In this document: one piece after another, positions 1 to 13,104 of the stretch
Numbering within the stretch: the stretch's first letter is position 1
Layout of the letters: the number at the start of each line of letters is the position of its first letter
NCBI GenBank assembly: GCA_963970005.1
Contig: CAXAMN010003891.1
Span: 245,980-309,979, forward strand
Reading direction: 5' to 3'
Length of the DNA: 64,000 nt
Origin: Durusdinium trenchii
Lineage: Eukaryota; Sar; Dinophyceae; Suessiales; Symbiodiniaceae
Notes under the pieces: generated by a model
Told to the model about the DNA's origin: nothing
Databases searched by the model: none
The model's input: only the letters and a program-made list of their open reading frames with translations
Program-made: the position numbers and the translations under genes

Positions 1-759
1 CGCCTAGTTGTTTTTTACTTTTTTGTCCAACTCCTGTTAAATGAGGTCATTGACCTGTAGGGGGTAAGTATGCAAAAGGGGGTCACCAGGGTCACCGGCA
101 CACTTCTATTCTTGCTGTAGGTTCTGCAGAAATCCTGTTCGTCCTTTTCATCACCCAGACCATCCATGGGACTGGACGAATACCTACATGCTGGATGAGT
201 CATAATCCATGTATGTACTGTAATTCTTCCAGTCCCATAGATGCTTTGGGTCCTACCGAGGCCGGACGCCACCTGGGCCAAGCCTGGCCTGGGCAATGTG
301 GGGAGGCGAACCTGGGGAGGACCAAGGGAGGGGGAATAAGTGACCGTAAACGGACCCGGAAGACCTGCAGTACCTATCCCATACGGTCCACATACCTTCT
401 TAGGGTGGTCCCGGAAGACCTGGGGTCAATATCGTGATCTGAACTAGAACCCGGAAAACGTGGCAACTAGGACCCGTCACCTGGTGACCGTACATTAGGA
501 CCGTTTTCTAGGACCCATCCCTTATGGGATGGTCTTCTCGTTGGGACCTCGTGGACCTGGGACGACGGCCCACCGGGCCTTCCAAGAGAGGGTGGAGGAA
601 CGTGACCTGAGAAAGGACCCGGAAGACCTGGGGTACCCAACTGGGATGACGTCAATACTGTATAGGCTCCTGAAAAACCTCTGTTGGTTCCACCCGGTGT
701 TAAAATGCCGGAGCTACGCTTGGCCATTTGGAGAGCGATCGACCTCGACCTCGTGCAAG

Positions 760-821
760 GCTGGATGCCAACAGCATGATGAAGGAGTTCTTCTCCCAGC
801 ACCGCCACTCGGAGAACGAAG
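760..821 (+). CDS. Orphan exon, unassigned
   Basis: AG|G acceptor, then LDANSMMKEFFSQHRHSENE with G/C-ending codons and a GA donor candidate (gaaatg) at 822. It is the most protein-like piece in the first 5.8 kb. It might belong to the asparaginyl-tRNA synthetase 5' part or to another gene that starts before the window. Confidence 0.3.
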
Positions 822-1303
822 GAAATGATCCTGGCCGGGGTCGGTGGTCAGGTCGAATCATTAAGAAACATGGGTTGACCTGGCGTTGTAGTCTAGAACC
901 CTCCCTAAGACTCCAAGTAGCTCCTCAGAAGGTATTTGGACCCTCTAAACCCTCCAAAATACCTTAGAAGAAGGTACGACTGGACTGGAGCCCTGAAACC
1001 CTCAGTCAAACTGTTCGGTAAACACCCATTAAATCAATGGTGGACGCCATGAAGAAGGAGCGACTCTCAGGGGTCCAGAGCTGGCTACGCAGAGTAGACA
1101 TGAGTAGACAGAGCACGTAGACTTATGGACCTAAGGCAGTGGATTCATGAAACTAGGAGCAATCCTTTAAGGTACCTTACTCCCCTCAGCAGATGTTTTA
1201 ACCTATGGAACCCCACAACCACTGGTGCAGCTTGCTGGACCCACGAGAAGAACGGGTGAGTCCTCCGGGGTCCATAGGGTATTCCAGCTATAGAATTGAA
1301 GTA

Positions 1304-1408
1304 ACCCTATAGGGCTCCTGGCCGCCCCCTCCGTTTCGAAGATGGTGATGGTGGGTGCCAGAGGGGTCTGGGCCCACCGAACCTGAGGAGATGGGACAGG
1401 AACAGGGC
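1304..1408. mobile_element. TAGGGCTCC-family element
   Basis: CCCTATAGGGCTCCTGG left end, internal GGTGCCAGAGGGGTCTGGGC, then ACCGAACCTGAGGAGATGGG and a right end GACAGGAACAGGGC. The core matches the copies at 53901 and 59955. Confidence 0.75.
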
Positions 1409-1854
1409 AAGTAGAATCGAATGTCATATTGTGGCCATTGTATACCCTCAACTATACTTAGGGGTAGATGCATCAGCAACTCCGTAAGACAGAGCACAAA
1501 CACAGCACAAACATCCTATGTTTTAGACCCTTCCATGTGGAGGTGACAGTCTAGAATGGGCATACCTCCAGGTATGAGGATGGGATGCAAGATGACCCAA
1601 TATCGATTAACATCTCGCCGGATTATAGGGTGGGGCACCATCCATGGACGAGTCCATTCTTCATATTTCTTCATCTATATACTCTGGTGTCCCACTACTT
1701 AGGGGGACGGACCGCTATTCAAAGATCCTTCGGCACCATTGTAGCGCCTTGTTTGACCCCTTGGACCGTGTCTGGCGACGGGCATCCGGGCACCGGTTCC
1801 CATCAACCCATGTGAGTAGATATCGCAGGCCCCTGTCTCCACTTGCCAGACGTT

Positions 1855-1936
1855 AAGTGACCGTAAATAGGACCCGTAACCTGGGGTACCCAACTGGGAT
1901 AGTCTAGTTACGTTCGGGTCATTCAACCTCTGTTGG
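1855..1936. mobile_element. AACCTCTGTTGG-family element
   Basis: AAGTGACCGTAAATAGGACC, then ACCTGGGGTACCCAACTGGG, then TTCAACCTCTGTTGG. Degenerate fragments of the same family fill 340-520 and 601-660. Confidence 0.8.
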
Positions 1937-2604
1937 TGAAGTCCTATGTTATCATAGCTTGGTCAGCTTTTGTCCACCCGTTGGGCACGTTTCAAGGTGG
2001 TTCCTTTATTTTTTAAAGTGGATGTGACAGGCACCCGGCAGCCCCTCCGAATGGCACGCAGGTCTTCCTCACGGCTTCCTCATGGAGGTTCCTTGACAAA
2101 GCGAGGGAAGGGAGAGATGGACACATGACGAAACACGCAAACACATAGGTTGGTCCTAGCAAAGGTCAGATTTGGAGAGGTTGGTGGTGCTATGGCGGAA
2201 CTCCCATGACCTCCAGCCTTTCAGCTTTCGTAAATTCCAAGATGTTTGGCTTTCATGCATGACCACCCCACCAGCAGCGTGGCCAAGTGGCCTTCTCTAA
2301 GGCCCTAAAATTGAGAAAACGGAAGTTGCTTCATAGCAGGCCAAGGGCAGGAGCCGGCGGTTTGGAGGGAATTGGGCAATCACCTGGGCAACATATAGCC
2401 AAGGCTGTGAGCGGTTTTTGCCATGAGTTCCTTAGACGGATTTATTTGTCATATGCCTCAGTGGGGCGCCTGGCTTGTACATGAAGCATTTCCCCATTAT
2501 CGTGTGAGATGTTCATGTTTCAGGTGCGCTTCTCATTGAGCCATCTTAGCTCAGAAGGCACCCACTATTGGGCTCAAATCCCTAATGGGACCCTCTATAC
2601 CCGG

Positions 2605-2725
2605 ACCATCCATCCATCCATGGATCGATGGATCCATGGATCTATCGATCTATGGATCTATGGATCTATCGATCTATCTATCTATATCTATCTATCGATC
2701 TATCTATTTATCTATCTATTGACCA
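2605..2725. repeat. Tetranucleotide array (CCAT/GGATCTAT/CTAT)
   Basis: Runs of CATC, then alternating GGATCTAT and CGATCTAT, then CTAT units. The 5' part contains overlapping palindromes (ATGGATCCAT) that can fold back. Confidence 0.85.
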
Positions 2726-3872
2726 GTATATTGACCCCATTGATGACGTAAGTGGTCACTCTTCCATAAGAGTCTTCAGGAGTGGTACCCTAGGCCCTAG
2801 ACTTCCGTCTGACCATGAACAAAAATGGGAACGACCTGGTGGTTGTAGTGTAAAAAATCCTTAGTTGATTCGGGATGACCCGCCTATTAAATCAAGGGTG
2901 GCTGGAAGCCTCAACCATCGGTCCCGGGAGATCTGGCCTTCCTGCGGAGGAGCACCCTCTCGGCTAGGACACTGGAACGCCACAGGCGCGGTCTACCGCG
3001 ACGGAGCGACCACGGGATGCCCACCACACGCCGGAGTCGGAGTCGGTATGTGAAAGGTTTCGGTCGCGGAGCACGGTCTAGGAAGGAAGAACTTGACTCA
3101 GTGATTGGTCCTAGACTTGGAAGCTGTGCATGTTTTTCATGTTTTTTTCGATATGTGTCGATCAGACCTGAGGCTGGCCACCGCAAGTGATAGAGAACAC
3201 ACAGTTTATGTACACGAACCTTTCAACAGTGCGCTTTGCGTTCAGATGGCGGAACAATGACCTGTTGGTCATGCACTTATAGGCATAGAAAGCCTCTGAA
3301 GACCATTCCTTTCCTCCATCCCCCTACCTCGCTCTGCAGGCCTCTTGGTGGCTGCTGCACTAGCCGCACTGGCGGCGAGCGCCATGCTGCTGGGCATCTC
3401 TCCAGAGAGTAGGCCGTGCACACGGGTGTGTACACGGGTGCTCGTGCACTATGAAGAGCTGCAGGTGCTTCAAGGCCGGTGTCGCACGCGCCGCTTGCGG
3501 TTTGCCTCAAACCTGTCAGATTCCAGAACTCCGAAGCAAAGCCATCTCCAACACTCTCAAATCCCCGGCCCTTGGACACCAACCCTTCCATGAACCGCCA
3601 AGAGCGCCATCTGCATGCGAGCTCGGCCTCATGGTTTCAGGCCCTTTGATCGAAGAGGAGGAGCAGGGCACCAACCAGTGAAGGTGAAGGTGGTGGAGTG
3701 GGAACGAAGATTGAATAGCATGATATAGTCCAGACCATACAAGATTAGTTACATACATTTACATACCCTTATTGGCCCAAAAGCTCCTCCTGCGACCACA
3801 TGGAGCCCTCAAACCCACTTGGTTGTGGAGGAAAATGGTCGAAACCAGAGATCAATTCTCAGGTTCCATATT

Positions 3873-3983
3873 CCCTATGGATCCACATACCGAACCTCAG
3901 GTACGGTGATTGGAGACTATTTATGTAGGCGCCAGGGGGACCCCAATTACCGTACCTGAGAAGGTGGCTGTGGATCCATAGGG
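3873..3983. mobile_element. MITE-like element, long terminal inverted repeats
   Basis: About 35-bp inverted repeats with a few mismatches: CCCTATGGATCCACA at the left end, and the same in reverse complement at the right end. A 3' GGTGGCTG-type core relates it to the TAGGGCTCC family. Confidence 0.75.
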
Positions 3984-5821
3984 ATTAGTTGGCCGGTGGC
4001 GTTGGACCCTTTCGGTGTTTCTACCGTGAAAATATGACAAACCAAACTGAGACTATGATCTGTGGACCACACACATGCCATGAAAGGATTTATCAAATCA
4101 GCTTCTTGCTCTAGCTGTGTTGGAAGTTCCTTTTGTCCATCAGTTTAGGTGGGCTCTTTAATGACAGTTGAAGTCACTAACCATTTGCGTAGCTGTGTAT
4201 GAGAGAGACATTGTTCTGCAAGCTCTCTAAACTGCCAACATCAAGTTTTGTTGCATGCGTGAGTGCATTCAGTCATGTGTTTCATATTGTTGTTCAATGT
4301 ATGCATATATATATATATGTATATACATATAGCTGTTTTGAAGAGAGTTTAGCTTGTCTCACAAGTCTCAAGTTTTGGGATGTGTATACGTTCTTTGATT
4401 GACCCTCTTACTATGTTTAAACATAACTTTGTTCCAATGTTCCCAATTTGTCACCTAGAACGCCGGTAAACTGGATGGTGTCACCACCGGCCAAAGAGGC
4501 CGCGAGCTGTTTCGCTCAACATCACTCGATGTTTCACCCGTTTTCGCCAATGGCGAAATCCGCTCAAAGCAAACGAGACGTTGAAACCCAAAAGCCATGG
4601 AGTTACGACCAACGGATGGTTGAGTGGGGGTTTAGAATCATCCAATTTTTCCAGGGATTGTCTACCAGGCTTTGGCCAAGGCTATTTTATATATGTTTTC
4701 TGTGGGTTAACCTATTATTTCAGAAACTTCCTTTACTTCAGTGGGGCAAACCTATGGTCAAAAATGGACTTCTAGGGATTTGGAGTTCCTGGAAATCCGA
4801 TGCGTCAGCAGTTTTGCGGGTGGAGTTGCGGTGCGGTTTGCTTTCGGCCACATTGGAAGCACATCTTAGAAGGCTAGTGCCACACGAGTTCGCCACCGGG
4901 GTCGACAACTGACCCCTGGCAAGAGCGAGGAGTCCGATCCGAGAAATGACAGGGAAGCGGACCAGGGAGGAAGAAGGAACGGAATGCGAAAGAGCCAACT
5001 GTTTTGCTATTGCGGGAAGGAGGCGAAGAGAGATCTCTCAGATTTAGGAGGGGTTTGTCAACTTGTTTTAAGTCAATCGATGTCATTGAGGAGTCCAAGA
5101 GATGGTTTCCACCTCTGACAGCCTGAGCTCACTGGCGGGTCCTCTAGTTGGAGCGGTTGAAGCGGAAGTGCCTGGAAATGGGGGGATTTGTAGGGCTGGT
5201 TTTGCATTTTGCCAGGGGGGTGGAACCCCTTGTGTTGGGAAGATGTGTTGTTTGCTTTTTCTTCTTCCACGGTTCTCCACCCTCCCTTGCCATCTCTTGA
5301 GACCCCCAAAGCATGGCGGGCGCCTTGTCTTGGATCGCCTTCGTTGCCTTCGCTTCGCGACACAGCATTCTCCTTTGGCTTTCCAATGGCCCTGAGGACT
5401 GTATCTTTGGGTTGTATTCAAGAATGCCTGCGGCTGGACGCCTGTGAAGTCAAGACACACACAGGTTTGATTTATCATGCATCTTACTTGGAAGATAACC
5501 TAAATACATCCATACAGGTCCAAAGATCCGGGACAAACTGGTGCTTTACCTCATTGAGTAGTGTCTTTATATGACCAAGTCCATGAAAACCGATAGTTCG
5601 ATTGGCCCTGTTGAACGAGAAGAAACTCCAATGCATCAAGTCCCCAATCCATGGAAGAGATGCTCTTCTTTGCAGGTTTTCTGTTCAATCAAGTGCCCTC
5701 CAAACATACCAGCACCTTCAAGAGGGCTCACCTGCCTGGTTGGAGGCTTTAGCCCATCCGACTATCCGGGATCGACAGGACATCCCTTTGACGGTTCAGG
5801 TAGGAGTTGTGATGTTCTAAG

Positions 5822-8042
5822 GCTTGGCCTTCCAAAGGAGGACTACTGGTGGTACCGGGACCTGCGCCATGGCCTCAGCATCCCACGATGTTACTGACCG
5901 TGTTCGGAGCTTGGGGGCATTGGAGGTATCACGCTTGCGGTCAAAGACCTCTGAAAGCTCGGAAAGAAGGATGGGGTGAAGGTATCATCAACTCCAGTAA
6001 AGTGAGGTCAAGCCTCCCGCATCCCAAACTCTTCTTGGCTAAAAACGTCTATGCATCCCAAAGCATGGCTCTTGAGAAGCACAAAAAGGTAGCTTTGTGG
6101 GTTAGCCTGTCCGCAGGCATCCCAAACCAGACTCTTACTTCTCAAGTGCCTTTATTGGGGTGTTAGCCCTTTCTTGCCAGCAGTTCTGAGGCGGTTACCA
6201 GCATACTAGGCACTTTGATCATTGGTCAACTTATTATTAGTGTGTGGATGTCATTGGTGTTTGGGTAGCGCCCCAGATCAGTGTACTGACCAAAGGCTTT
6301 TGACGGATGTTTTGGCTGGTCAACTTCCATGAAGGTAGATGATGGTTTGCAACCCCTTTCGAAAGGGTAGCAGTAGACACAGCCAAATAAGGAACAATGT
6401 AACCTGCAAGGCTAAAACATGTTAAACAATAGCACGATCATCCAAGACAACACACATGCATCTAAAGGCTTTAAACTAATGATAACCCCAGACCACCAAA
6501 AAGGTATTCTTTGTAAAAAGCAGATAGATAGGAGCCTTTTTCCATGCAGATCTCAAGCACCCTTCCAATCCCTTCCACTTCTTCACTGCGTGATGGGAGG
6601 AAAACAACGCCAACCAAACAACCAACCACCCAAAAGAACACGAGCCAACCATCTCCAGATCTCCACCTTCCGATCTCCCGATCGAAACCGCTCCGGGGGC
6701 GTCAGACCCACCACCCGCAAGGGACCCGGCGTCCGCTCCGCTCCGCTCCGCTTCGCTCCGGTCGCGTCCGGAGGTCGCTACGGCTCGGTGCCCCACGCGG
6801 GCTTCGGCCTCGGCTTCGAGCGCCTGGTGATGCTGGCCACGGGCGTGGGGGAGCTCGGGACCGTGGAACGGACGGTCAGCGGGCTGGGTGGGGGAGGGGA
6901 GGGGTTTGGATAGGGAAAACGGTGAATGGTTTTGGTGGATTGGTTGAGTGGGTCATAGTCGGTGATTTCGTGGGTTTGGAAGAAGGAGGAGGGGTGGTTG
7001 GTCTGGTTGCGGATGAAATGGTATGAACTCAAGTAATTACAACAGTGAGATATGGACCATATACAGCTCGAGTAGAAGAGCAGCTCAAGTGCATGAAGTC
7101 CCGCAAGGGTACTGACCACTACTAGGTGGATTCTTAGATACGGCAGTGAGTCAGCACCTTTTATTGCTAAATCATGTGCTTACCATTTGGCCAAAAGTCA
7201 TGAGGGGTCTACAGACCCCATAGATTCGTGCAATGAATGAAGTGATGTTTGATTTTGAAGCCATGCACCGGAAACCTGTGCGACCACTGCAAAAATGATG
7301 CATATAGGGATCCACTTGGAGGGTGGCAGTGGGTCCATAGTGTAGACTGATGATGAATACCTCCTTGGAGCCTGAAAAGATTTTACAATCTAAGTCTAGG
7401 GATGTGACCTATTTGGGCTCCTGTCCCAAAAGAAGGTGGTTGGCGTAGGTGCCAGAGGGGTCAGTCCCTAGCTTCTTTTCGTATGTGGGACAGGAGCCCA
7501 AACGGGTGAGTTCGCGAGAAGTCGTCCGGTTTCACTGTTTTCATGGGAGGTTGAAGGTGAGTTTACCCGACAGCTGAGGTGCAAAACATCCGCGACGTGA
7601 TCCCCTTCCCGCGCTACCCGGGCCTGGGAGACCCAGTGGGTAGCTAGCAAGCCGACCGTCGGGGTCAGTGCCGACTCCCTGGAGCGCTTCGGGTTTGAAG
7701 TGTTTCAACAAGCTCCGTGGGCGCGCGGCCAACAACAATTGGGCAGATTGCCTGGCAGGTGCTTGTGACCCTCATTGTTGATGCTGCCCTATCTCCGTTT
7801 CTGTTCATGGTAACGGGGTTCAACTGCTCAGAGAAGCAAGTCCTGTGACCTTCAAACTTGTGTTTGGATTCAGTTGTGCCATAGATCCAACAGCTCTTCT
7901 CTTTTTGGTACATGCCAGTCACATACTGCAGGATGCAACTGCATCTACAACTATCAAGAAAGTGCTCCGCAATGAAAGCACCAGGGAACGCATGAGACGA
8001 AGCGGCACCGTGTTCATGCGCCCAGGTCACGCAGAGTTCTGA
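5822..8042 (+). CDS. asnS: Asparaginyl-tRNA synthetase, organellar/bacterial type (3' exons only)
   Basis: Class II synthetase that charges tRNA-Asn with asparagine. Four exons: 5822-5865, 6774-6844, 7579-7621, 8026-8042. The first reads LGLPKEDYWWYRDL. The second holds motif 3, RYGSVPHAGFGLGFERLV. The third reads VQNIRDVIPFPRYP. The last, only 17 nt, gives HAEF and a TGA stop, close to the family's usual C-terminus (PGNAEF). Phases join exactly: a split Arg codon between exons 1 and 2, phase 0 between 2 and 3, a split Gly codon between 3 and 4. Donors are GC (5866), GT (6845), GC (7622); acceptors are AG|G. The sequence resembles the bacterial/organellar form rather than the archaeal-like cytosolic form of animals. 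Motifs 1 and 2 and the anticodon-binding domain were not found upstream; they lie in unrecognised exons or outside the window. Location in mitochondrion or plastid is inferred. Confidence 0.87.
7411..7505. mobile_element. TAGGGCTCC-family element
   Basis: TTTGGGCTCCTGTCCCA at the left and TGGGACAGGAGCCCAAA at the right: a 17-bp perfect inverted repeat around a GTGCCAGAGGGGTC core. Lies inside the AsnRS intron 6845-7578. Confidence 0.85.
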
Positions 8043-9383
8043 CGCCAACTTCGACCCCATTTTCGGCCAGCGGCTGGAGCCCATTTTCGACCGGCCCATC
8101 TTCGGATCGTTTTCGCAGCCCAAAAGGATGCACACGGCACTGGGTGGGGAGGAAGACATGTCGGACTGAGGTAGATCCACACTTCAGAAGTCTCAAGTAG
8201 CTCGAGCAGCCGGCGTCAAGTGCTGGAATGGTGTAAGCAGAACAAGTTAGACAGACTTTAAACGATATACTGATACTGATCAAGATATACCCTACTACTG
8301 TTGAAGTGCTGGCTCAAAGTCCGGGGTGTCTATGTGCAGTTTAGGATTTGATTGCTTGGCCTGAGCCATCCCACTTCCCCTCGTCCCCTCCACGCATGCG
8401 ATATCTTTCTGGGAGTGAAGGGATTCAATTAGATTATTTTGAACATCCATTCAGCAAATTGACTCATGCATTTCTTCAGACAAAGCTGTCTCTTCAGGAC
8501 TTCGACATGACACTCGTGTAGTCACTCGTGTTTCTTTAAACGCAGCCCATTCCGATCTGAGCCAAGATGTTTTTGCACCTTTTGGAGAAACATTCTCAGG
8601 GCACGCCGGTGAAAACCGGAGGGCACGCCACTTCTCTTTTGGCCCCTCCAGGACACCAAAGTTCGACCAAGGCCACGCCATGTCCGAACCCAGCTGCTTG
8701 AGCAAGTAGCTGAGAAGATTCCCTGAATCTAGGATGCTCCTGATTGGCAAAAGTCAGACATTTTGGTGAATGAGTTGCTAAAAAGACACCTGAGGAGCAC
8801 TTAAAGCTCTGCAGACAAGGCAGAACAGCAGCACAACGCACCATGGACCCGAGTTCCCCCCACTCCACCTGGTATCACAGTGATCCCCAGGTAGCCAGCA
8901 GATGTAGGCCCTCAATGTTCAAGTTCGAAAGCACAGACATTCTTCCTTTATCCGGATGGATTCCAGAGAAAAGTCCGATGGCATCTTGGCCGCACTGCGC
9001 TTGGAATGCTTTGGGATCTGCATGAGGGGCGGGCGACCCAAGTATTTAAGCTCATTTGGACGACGTGCCCAAATGGTGGATGGCAAGCTGCAAGTGCTAC
9101 ACATGTCTATGCCAAGCTTCACCAATAACTTAATTATACTTAAGCTTTACTGTAACCATTGGGGGATTCATTTCTTGACACACCAGAGTGTCGCGGGCAC
9201 ACCCTCGTGGTGCGACAGACATCTCCAACCTCCCGGGATGGCCCTGGCCGATGGCGATCGCCGGCCTCGGGTCCAGGGGATTTGGACACGGAATTCGGGC
9301 TCAGACTTCTACTTATGACCGACCTTCGCTGCGAGATGGTCCTCTATAAACATCTATAAACATGATAATTTACACCCGGGAAG

Positions 9384-9464
9384 ATTAACATGGAACCTGA
9401 GTTAATGGAACTTTAAAAAACCTTTTTCCCTCTACAACCCTGTTGTTTTCTGGTTCCATGTTAA
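9384..9464. mobile_element. Snap-back element, TAACATGGAACC arms
   Basis: ATTAACATGGAACC left and GGTTCCATGTTAAT right, 14-bp perfect arms around an A/T-rich loop. Confidence 0.85.
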
Positions 9465-11095
9465 TTTTCGAGGGTGTAGTTTAGTTTACCCATGTTGCTA
9501 TGGCGCCCAAGTAGCCGCCACAGGCCTTTTCCTCTATCGGACGCGCGCGAGCAGTGCTGAGTTGAGGTGCTTACCAGAAGCTCTCGGATGAAGTCCAGGA
9601 GTCGGGAGGGGTTAGTGAATTTGTTGCGTGTCACCTTTGACGAACTGTGAATCTGTTGCTGCGCACTGCTGCGCACCAATTCATCCCGTCTGGTGATCTG
9701 GAAAACATGCAGAGGTCATTGTTGCTCTGAGGGGGCCCCTTTTCTCACGTAATGGCATATTACTGTATATTTGTACCTAGCACTTCCTGTACGGGTGCCC
9801 TGCCTGGAGACCTGTTTAGACCTGTTTACGTAGGGTAGGGTAGTTGAACGCCAGGACACCCAGACAGGATGATCCTGGTATATATCTTATACCCAGACAC
9901 TCCATGGGACTGCCATATATGCCTACATTGACCCCCGTTCAACCACCCTAACTGATCGGCAGTCCTATGGCAGTCCCACGGGTCGTGTTTGGGATATATT
10001 ACTCATAGGCCCTTGACCAGTGACCGGTTCTTTAGACCCATCGACCACCCATCCACCACCCAAAGGACGAGGTTTTTTTATTCCTACCGTCCGACGTCCA
10101 AGGGGTTCGTTCCGGTAGTGTTCTACGTAATATAAATGTATATAATAAAGGGTCTTTTGTTTTTTTGGGCGGGGGAGATGTTGCACCACATATGTTGCGT
10201 GTGTATTGCAATGCACTCAGAGAGAAGCAGGGGGAAAAAGACCATGGTTCCAGCTTGCATTGCTTAAGATTTGATTCCAATGCCATAGGTCATAAGTCAT
10301 ATAGATCATATAGGATGTCAATAGGATGTCATAGGGTGGTGTTCAAACTAGTTGTACCAGCCACATTTCATAGTTAACTGGCTTCACAGCTTTTGCCGGT
10401 GGATCCATGGATCAACGGACGGGCGGTTCCGGGTCGGCCGGCGCTAGGAAGCAGGCGACCCGAGAGAAACGCGCGGCTTGCCGGTGCTGTGCTACGTGAT
10501 TTTTCTGGGTACCTTCGAGCTGCTGGGATCGAACCCGCGTTCCAAGCGGCGCAGGGCCGCAGGGCGGAGTATGGGGGGAGGGCACTGGGGGTCCAAACAG
10601 TTTTTGAACCGAACACCGCGGGTTTCGGCTTGTTCTTACTTGGCAGAAGCCTCAGAAACCTGCAGAGTGTGAGTGATTCCAGCGGTTTGAAGCCTCAGAA
10701 TTCGCAAGTTGTCTACATGGATCATCTGCTGGGCCCTTCTTGACGACAAGTGGGGGGTCAGGCAACGGACCCCGCGGACACCACGTTCTTCGGGGATGAA
10801 GGTCCCTCCTTCTCTTTGCTCCCTGGCTAAGGTGGGGGATGGTCATCCCCACCTTATTCCCCTTGCTGCAGCGCATGGACGCGCCTGCCACGTGCGCCTG
10901 CGATCCGTGGGGCAGAGGATGGCTTGAGGGGTGTCACTTACAGCCACCAACCTTCGGTGCTTGTGTGGCATGACTTCTGCCAAATAGTGCAAGATGAAAA
11001 CGCGGATGCTTTCCCTCTGGGGGTCATTTGTCCAGAATAGATCAAGACTTCGGGGAATCAGCCGAACGATGGCAGTTTGTCAATGTAATGATGTA

Positions 11096-11172
11096 ATCAT
11101 GGAAGTGGAACACCACCTGGTTGGTATTTGAACAGAGTTTTCCTCGCAGGCCTTTGCCGTCCACTTCCATAT
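11096..11172. mobile_element. Snap-back element, ATGGAAGTGGA arms
   Basis: ATCATGGAAGTGGAA left and GTCCACTTCCATAT right. Confidence 0.75.
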
Positions 11173-11644
11173 GAGTCTTGCAGGGAGGAGCAACAAGCTT
11201 CCCTGCCCTAAATAAGACTCCATGTATGGATTAAGTATGCCTGCATTGACCCCTGAAACCGTCTCAATTGATTGGCCACTTGTGCCAGTCCCATGTGTCG
11301 TGTCTTGGCTGTGGATCTGCCACTCCTTTCGAGGTACTTCGGGCTCATCATTGGGACCTTCTCCTTGACCAGGATGCTTTGCCAACCGCCACTGGGCCAA
11401 TGCAAGGTGAACAAATGCAGTGCAAGATATGAAGCACCAACCTGGACTAGTGACTATATAGATCAGACATGGAGCCTGAAAACCACTGGTTGGGAGAGGA
11501 AGTAATCTTCCAGCGGAGAAGCAACTCTATTGACTGGTGGTTTGGAGTGACATCCGTACTGAAGTAAGCAGGTATCCGTAGATACCCATAGGTATCCATC
11601 ATATCATATTTGCATATAACATGTACATATACATCTATACATTA

Positions 11645-11734
11645 CGACTCACTAGCATGGAAGTGGAAAACCACCCGTTTGTAAAGGAAAACAGCCTTCC
11701 AAGCAACCATTTTCCACTTCCATGTTAGTGAGTC
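11645..11734. mobile_element. Snap-back element, 25-bp arms
   Basis: GACTCACTAGCATGGAAGTG (then GAAAA) left and its near-perfect complement ending CATGTTAGTGAGTC right, with one mismatch; the loop carries AAAACAGCCTTCC. Confidence 0.9.
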
Positions 11735-13018
11735 AGAGTGTAGTAATATTTGCCTAGGAAACTGTGCACCAGCAAGTTCCAGAGCCCATCAGCCATGGAA
11801 GAAGATTTGGCACCAAACTGAAAAAAGACGTTCAGTCTCCAATGTGGGAGACCCGTCCATCACCATTTTTACTTAACATCTTGAATCTTATCTGCCGTCG
11901 AGATTTCAGCTTCTCAATGGGGTGACGCTCCCAGTGAACAAGTATGGGCAAGTAATGCAAAATGTGACCCCATGAGAAAGATATCTTTTCTCTACAAACA
12001 GGTGGCTTGCACTCCACTTCCCAGTGTTTTCCTCAGGGAGCATCCAGTTTTGCATCAAGGAATGGTCGATACATGTAAATACTTCCACTTGGCAAATCAA
12101 GATCATCAAGAGGGTGACACCACCACCCTACGAAGCCAATTCCTGACCAGATTGAAACCCTTCACTTTATGTTTGCGGACATGTTTCCTGAGACTCAGGT
12201 TGGTTGGTGCTTTGGGTGATCGATTTGACTTTAAGGCGCTGATGGTGGCATTTCTGAAAATGAACTATTCTTCAGAGAAAAAACTATGCTAATGCTTAAC
12301 CACTCTGAAATCAGCAAAACAATCAAAACTGTGTTTGTTTAGCCTAGCAGACAGCCTAGCAGAAAGACTGTGAAAGACTGGTAGCTTATGTAAGTAAATA
12401 TTCCATTCCGATGGAGTGCTTGAGCATGGAAAAGAACACTGGCTCTTGTCCCAAGTTGGGACACGTCAATGGTGGTGTGGATATCACTGGTGAGTCTGAA
12501 GGGGGGCTCAGATCATGTGCCTCGACCCACTGGGCTTCTGAAAGGTCGTCCGAGGGTCTCAGAGTACAGTGGTCTCAGAGTAGATGGCACTGGCACCCCG
12601 ACAAGTCTTTCAGCTGGGGGTCCATATGAACCTCTTTTTGGACCATTGAGCCATTTGCTCTCAATCCACTACAACTGCGCACTAATTAATTTTCCATGGT
12701 GCTTCTCCGCAATGCTGGCTTCAGCCGATGTCGAAACATGTCCTCCATGTCGGGCGCGATTGAAGCCGACTTGCCAGCGGCCTCGCAGTGAAAGAAGTGG
12801 GTGCTGCCCGCAATTGAGGCGTCCTTGGATGTGCTCTTCGACCTGTAGTCCCTGGGTCAAATAATGGATATATACCTTCGAAGTCCAGTTCGACTATATT
12901 ACCACCGAAGAAAAGGAATTTCCCGAACTCGGATCACCTAGTCAGGTAATGTTTAAAATGGTCTCGGCCTTCCAGGGTGTATATAATATATATATATATA
13001 TACATGCTCTCCCACAAA

Positions 13019-13104
13019 CTAACATGGAACCAGAGAATTGACCGGCGGAAGACGGTGGAAGACATTTTCCTTGGCAACCCAGTCGTTTTGGGTTCCATGT
13101 TAAT
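13019..13104. mobile_element. Snap-back element, TAACATGGAACC arms
   Basis: CTAACATGGAACC left and GGTTCCATGTTAAT right; the loop contains a GGCGGAAGACGGTGGAAGAC duplication. It ends about 116 nt before the signal-anchor ATG at 13221. Confidence 0.85.

Larger units (their letters stand above)
1..5821. other. Left spacer: repeats, one orphan exon, no assigned gene
   Basis: No long coding region is supported apart from the small exon at 760-821. The stretch holds hairpin elements (153-251, 1304-1408, 1855-1936, 3873-3983), a tetranucleotide array (2605-2725) and several short open frames on both strands with no family signal. It should contain the 5' exons of the asparaginyl-tRNA synthetase unless that gene begins before the window. 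Confidence 0.6.

Noticed and set aside
1030..1062. Possible AsnRS exon (SMVDAMKKE) with a GC donor that would join LGLPKEDY
   Set aside because: Phase fits, but there is no acceptor, an in-frame stop lies just upstream, the expected GGSxREER motif is absent and the intron would be 4.8 kb; chance match more likely.
2545..2600. TTAGCTCAG ... GGGCTCAAATCCC resembling tRNA promoter boxes
   Set aside because: Boxes are too close together for a tRNA and no stems form.
2935..3120. Arg/Ser-rich frame resembling an RS domain
   Set aside because: Short, present because of GC-rich CGG/CGC runs; no RNA-binding domain or splice context.
5083..5478. 131-codon reverse frame, basic and Pro-rich
   Set aside because: Opposite strand also open over much of it; no motif; possible repeat-derived sequence but not recognised.
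10500..10600. tRNA-like GGTTCGATCCC on the reverse strand
   Set aside because: A T-arm look-alike only; no matching acceptor stem, D-arm or A box at the right distance.
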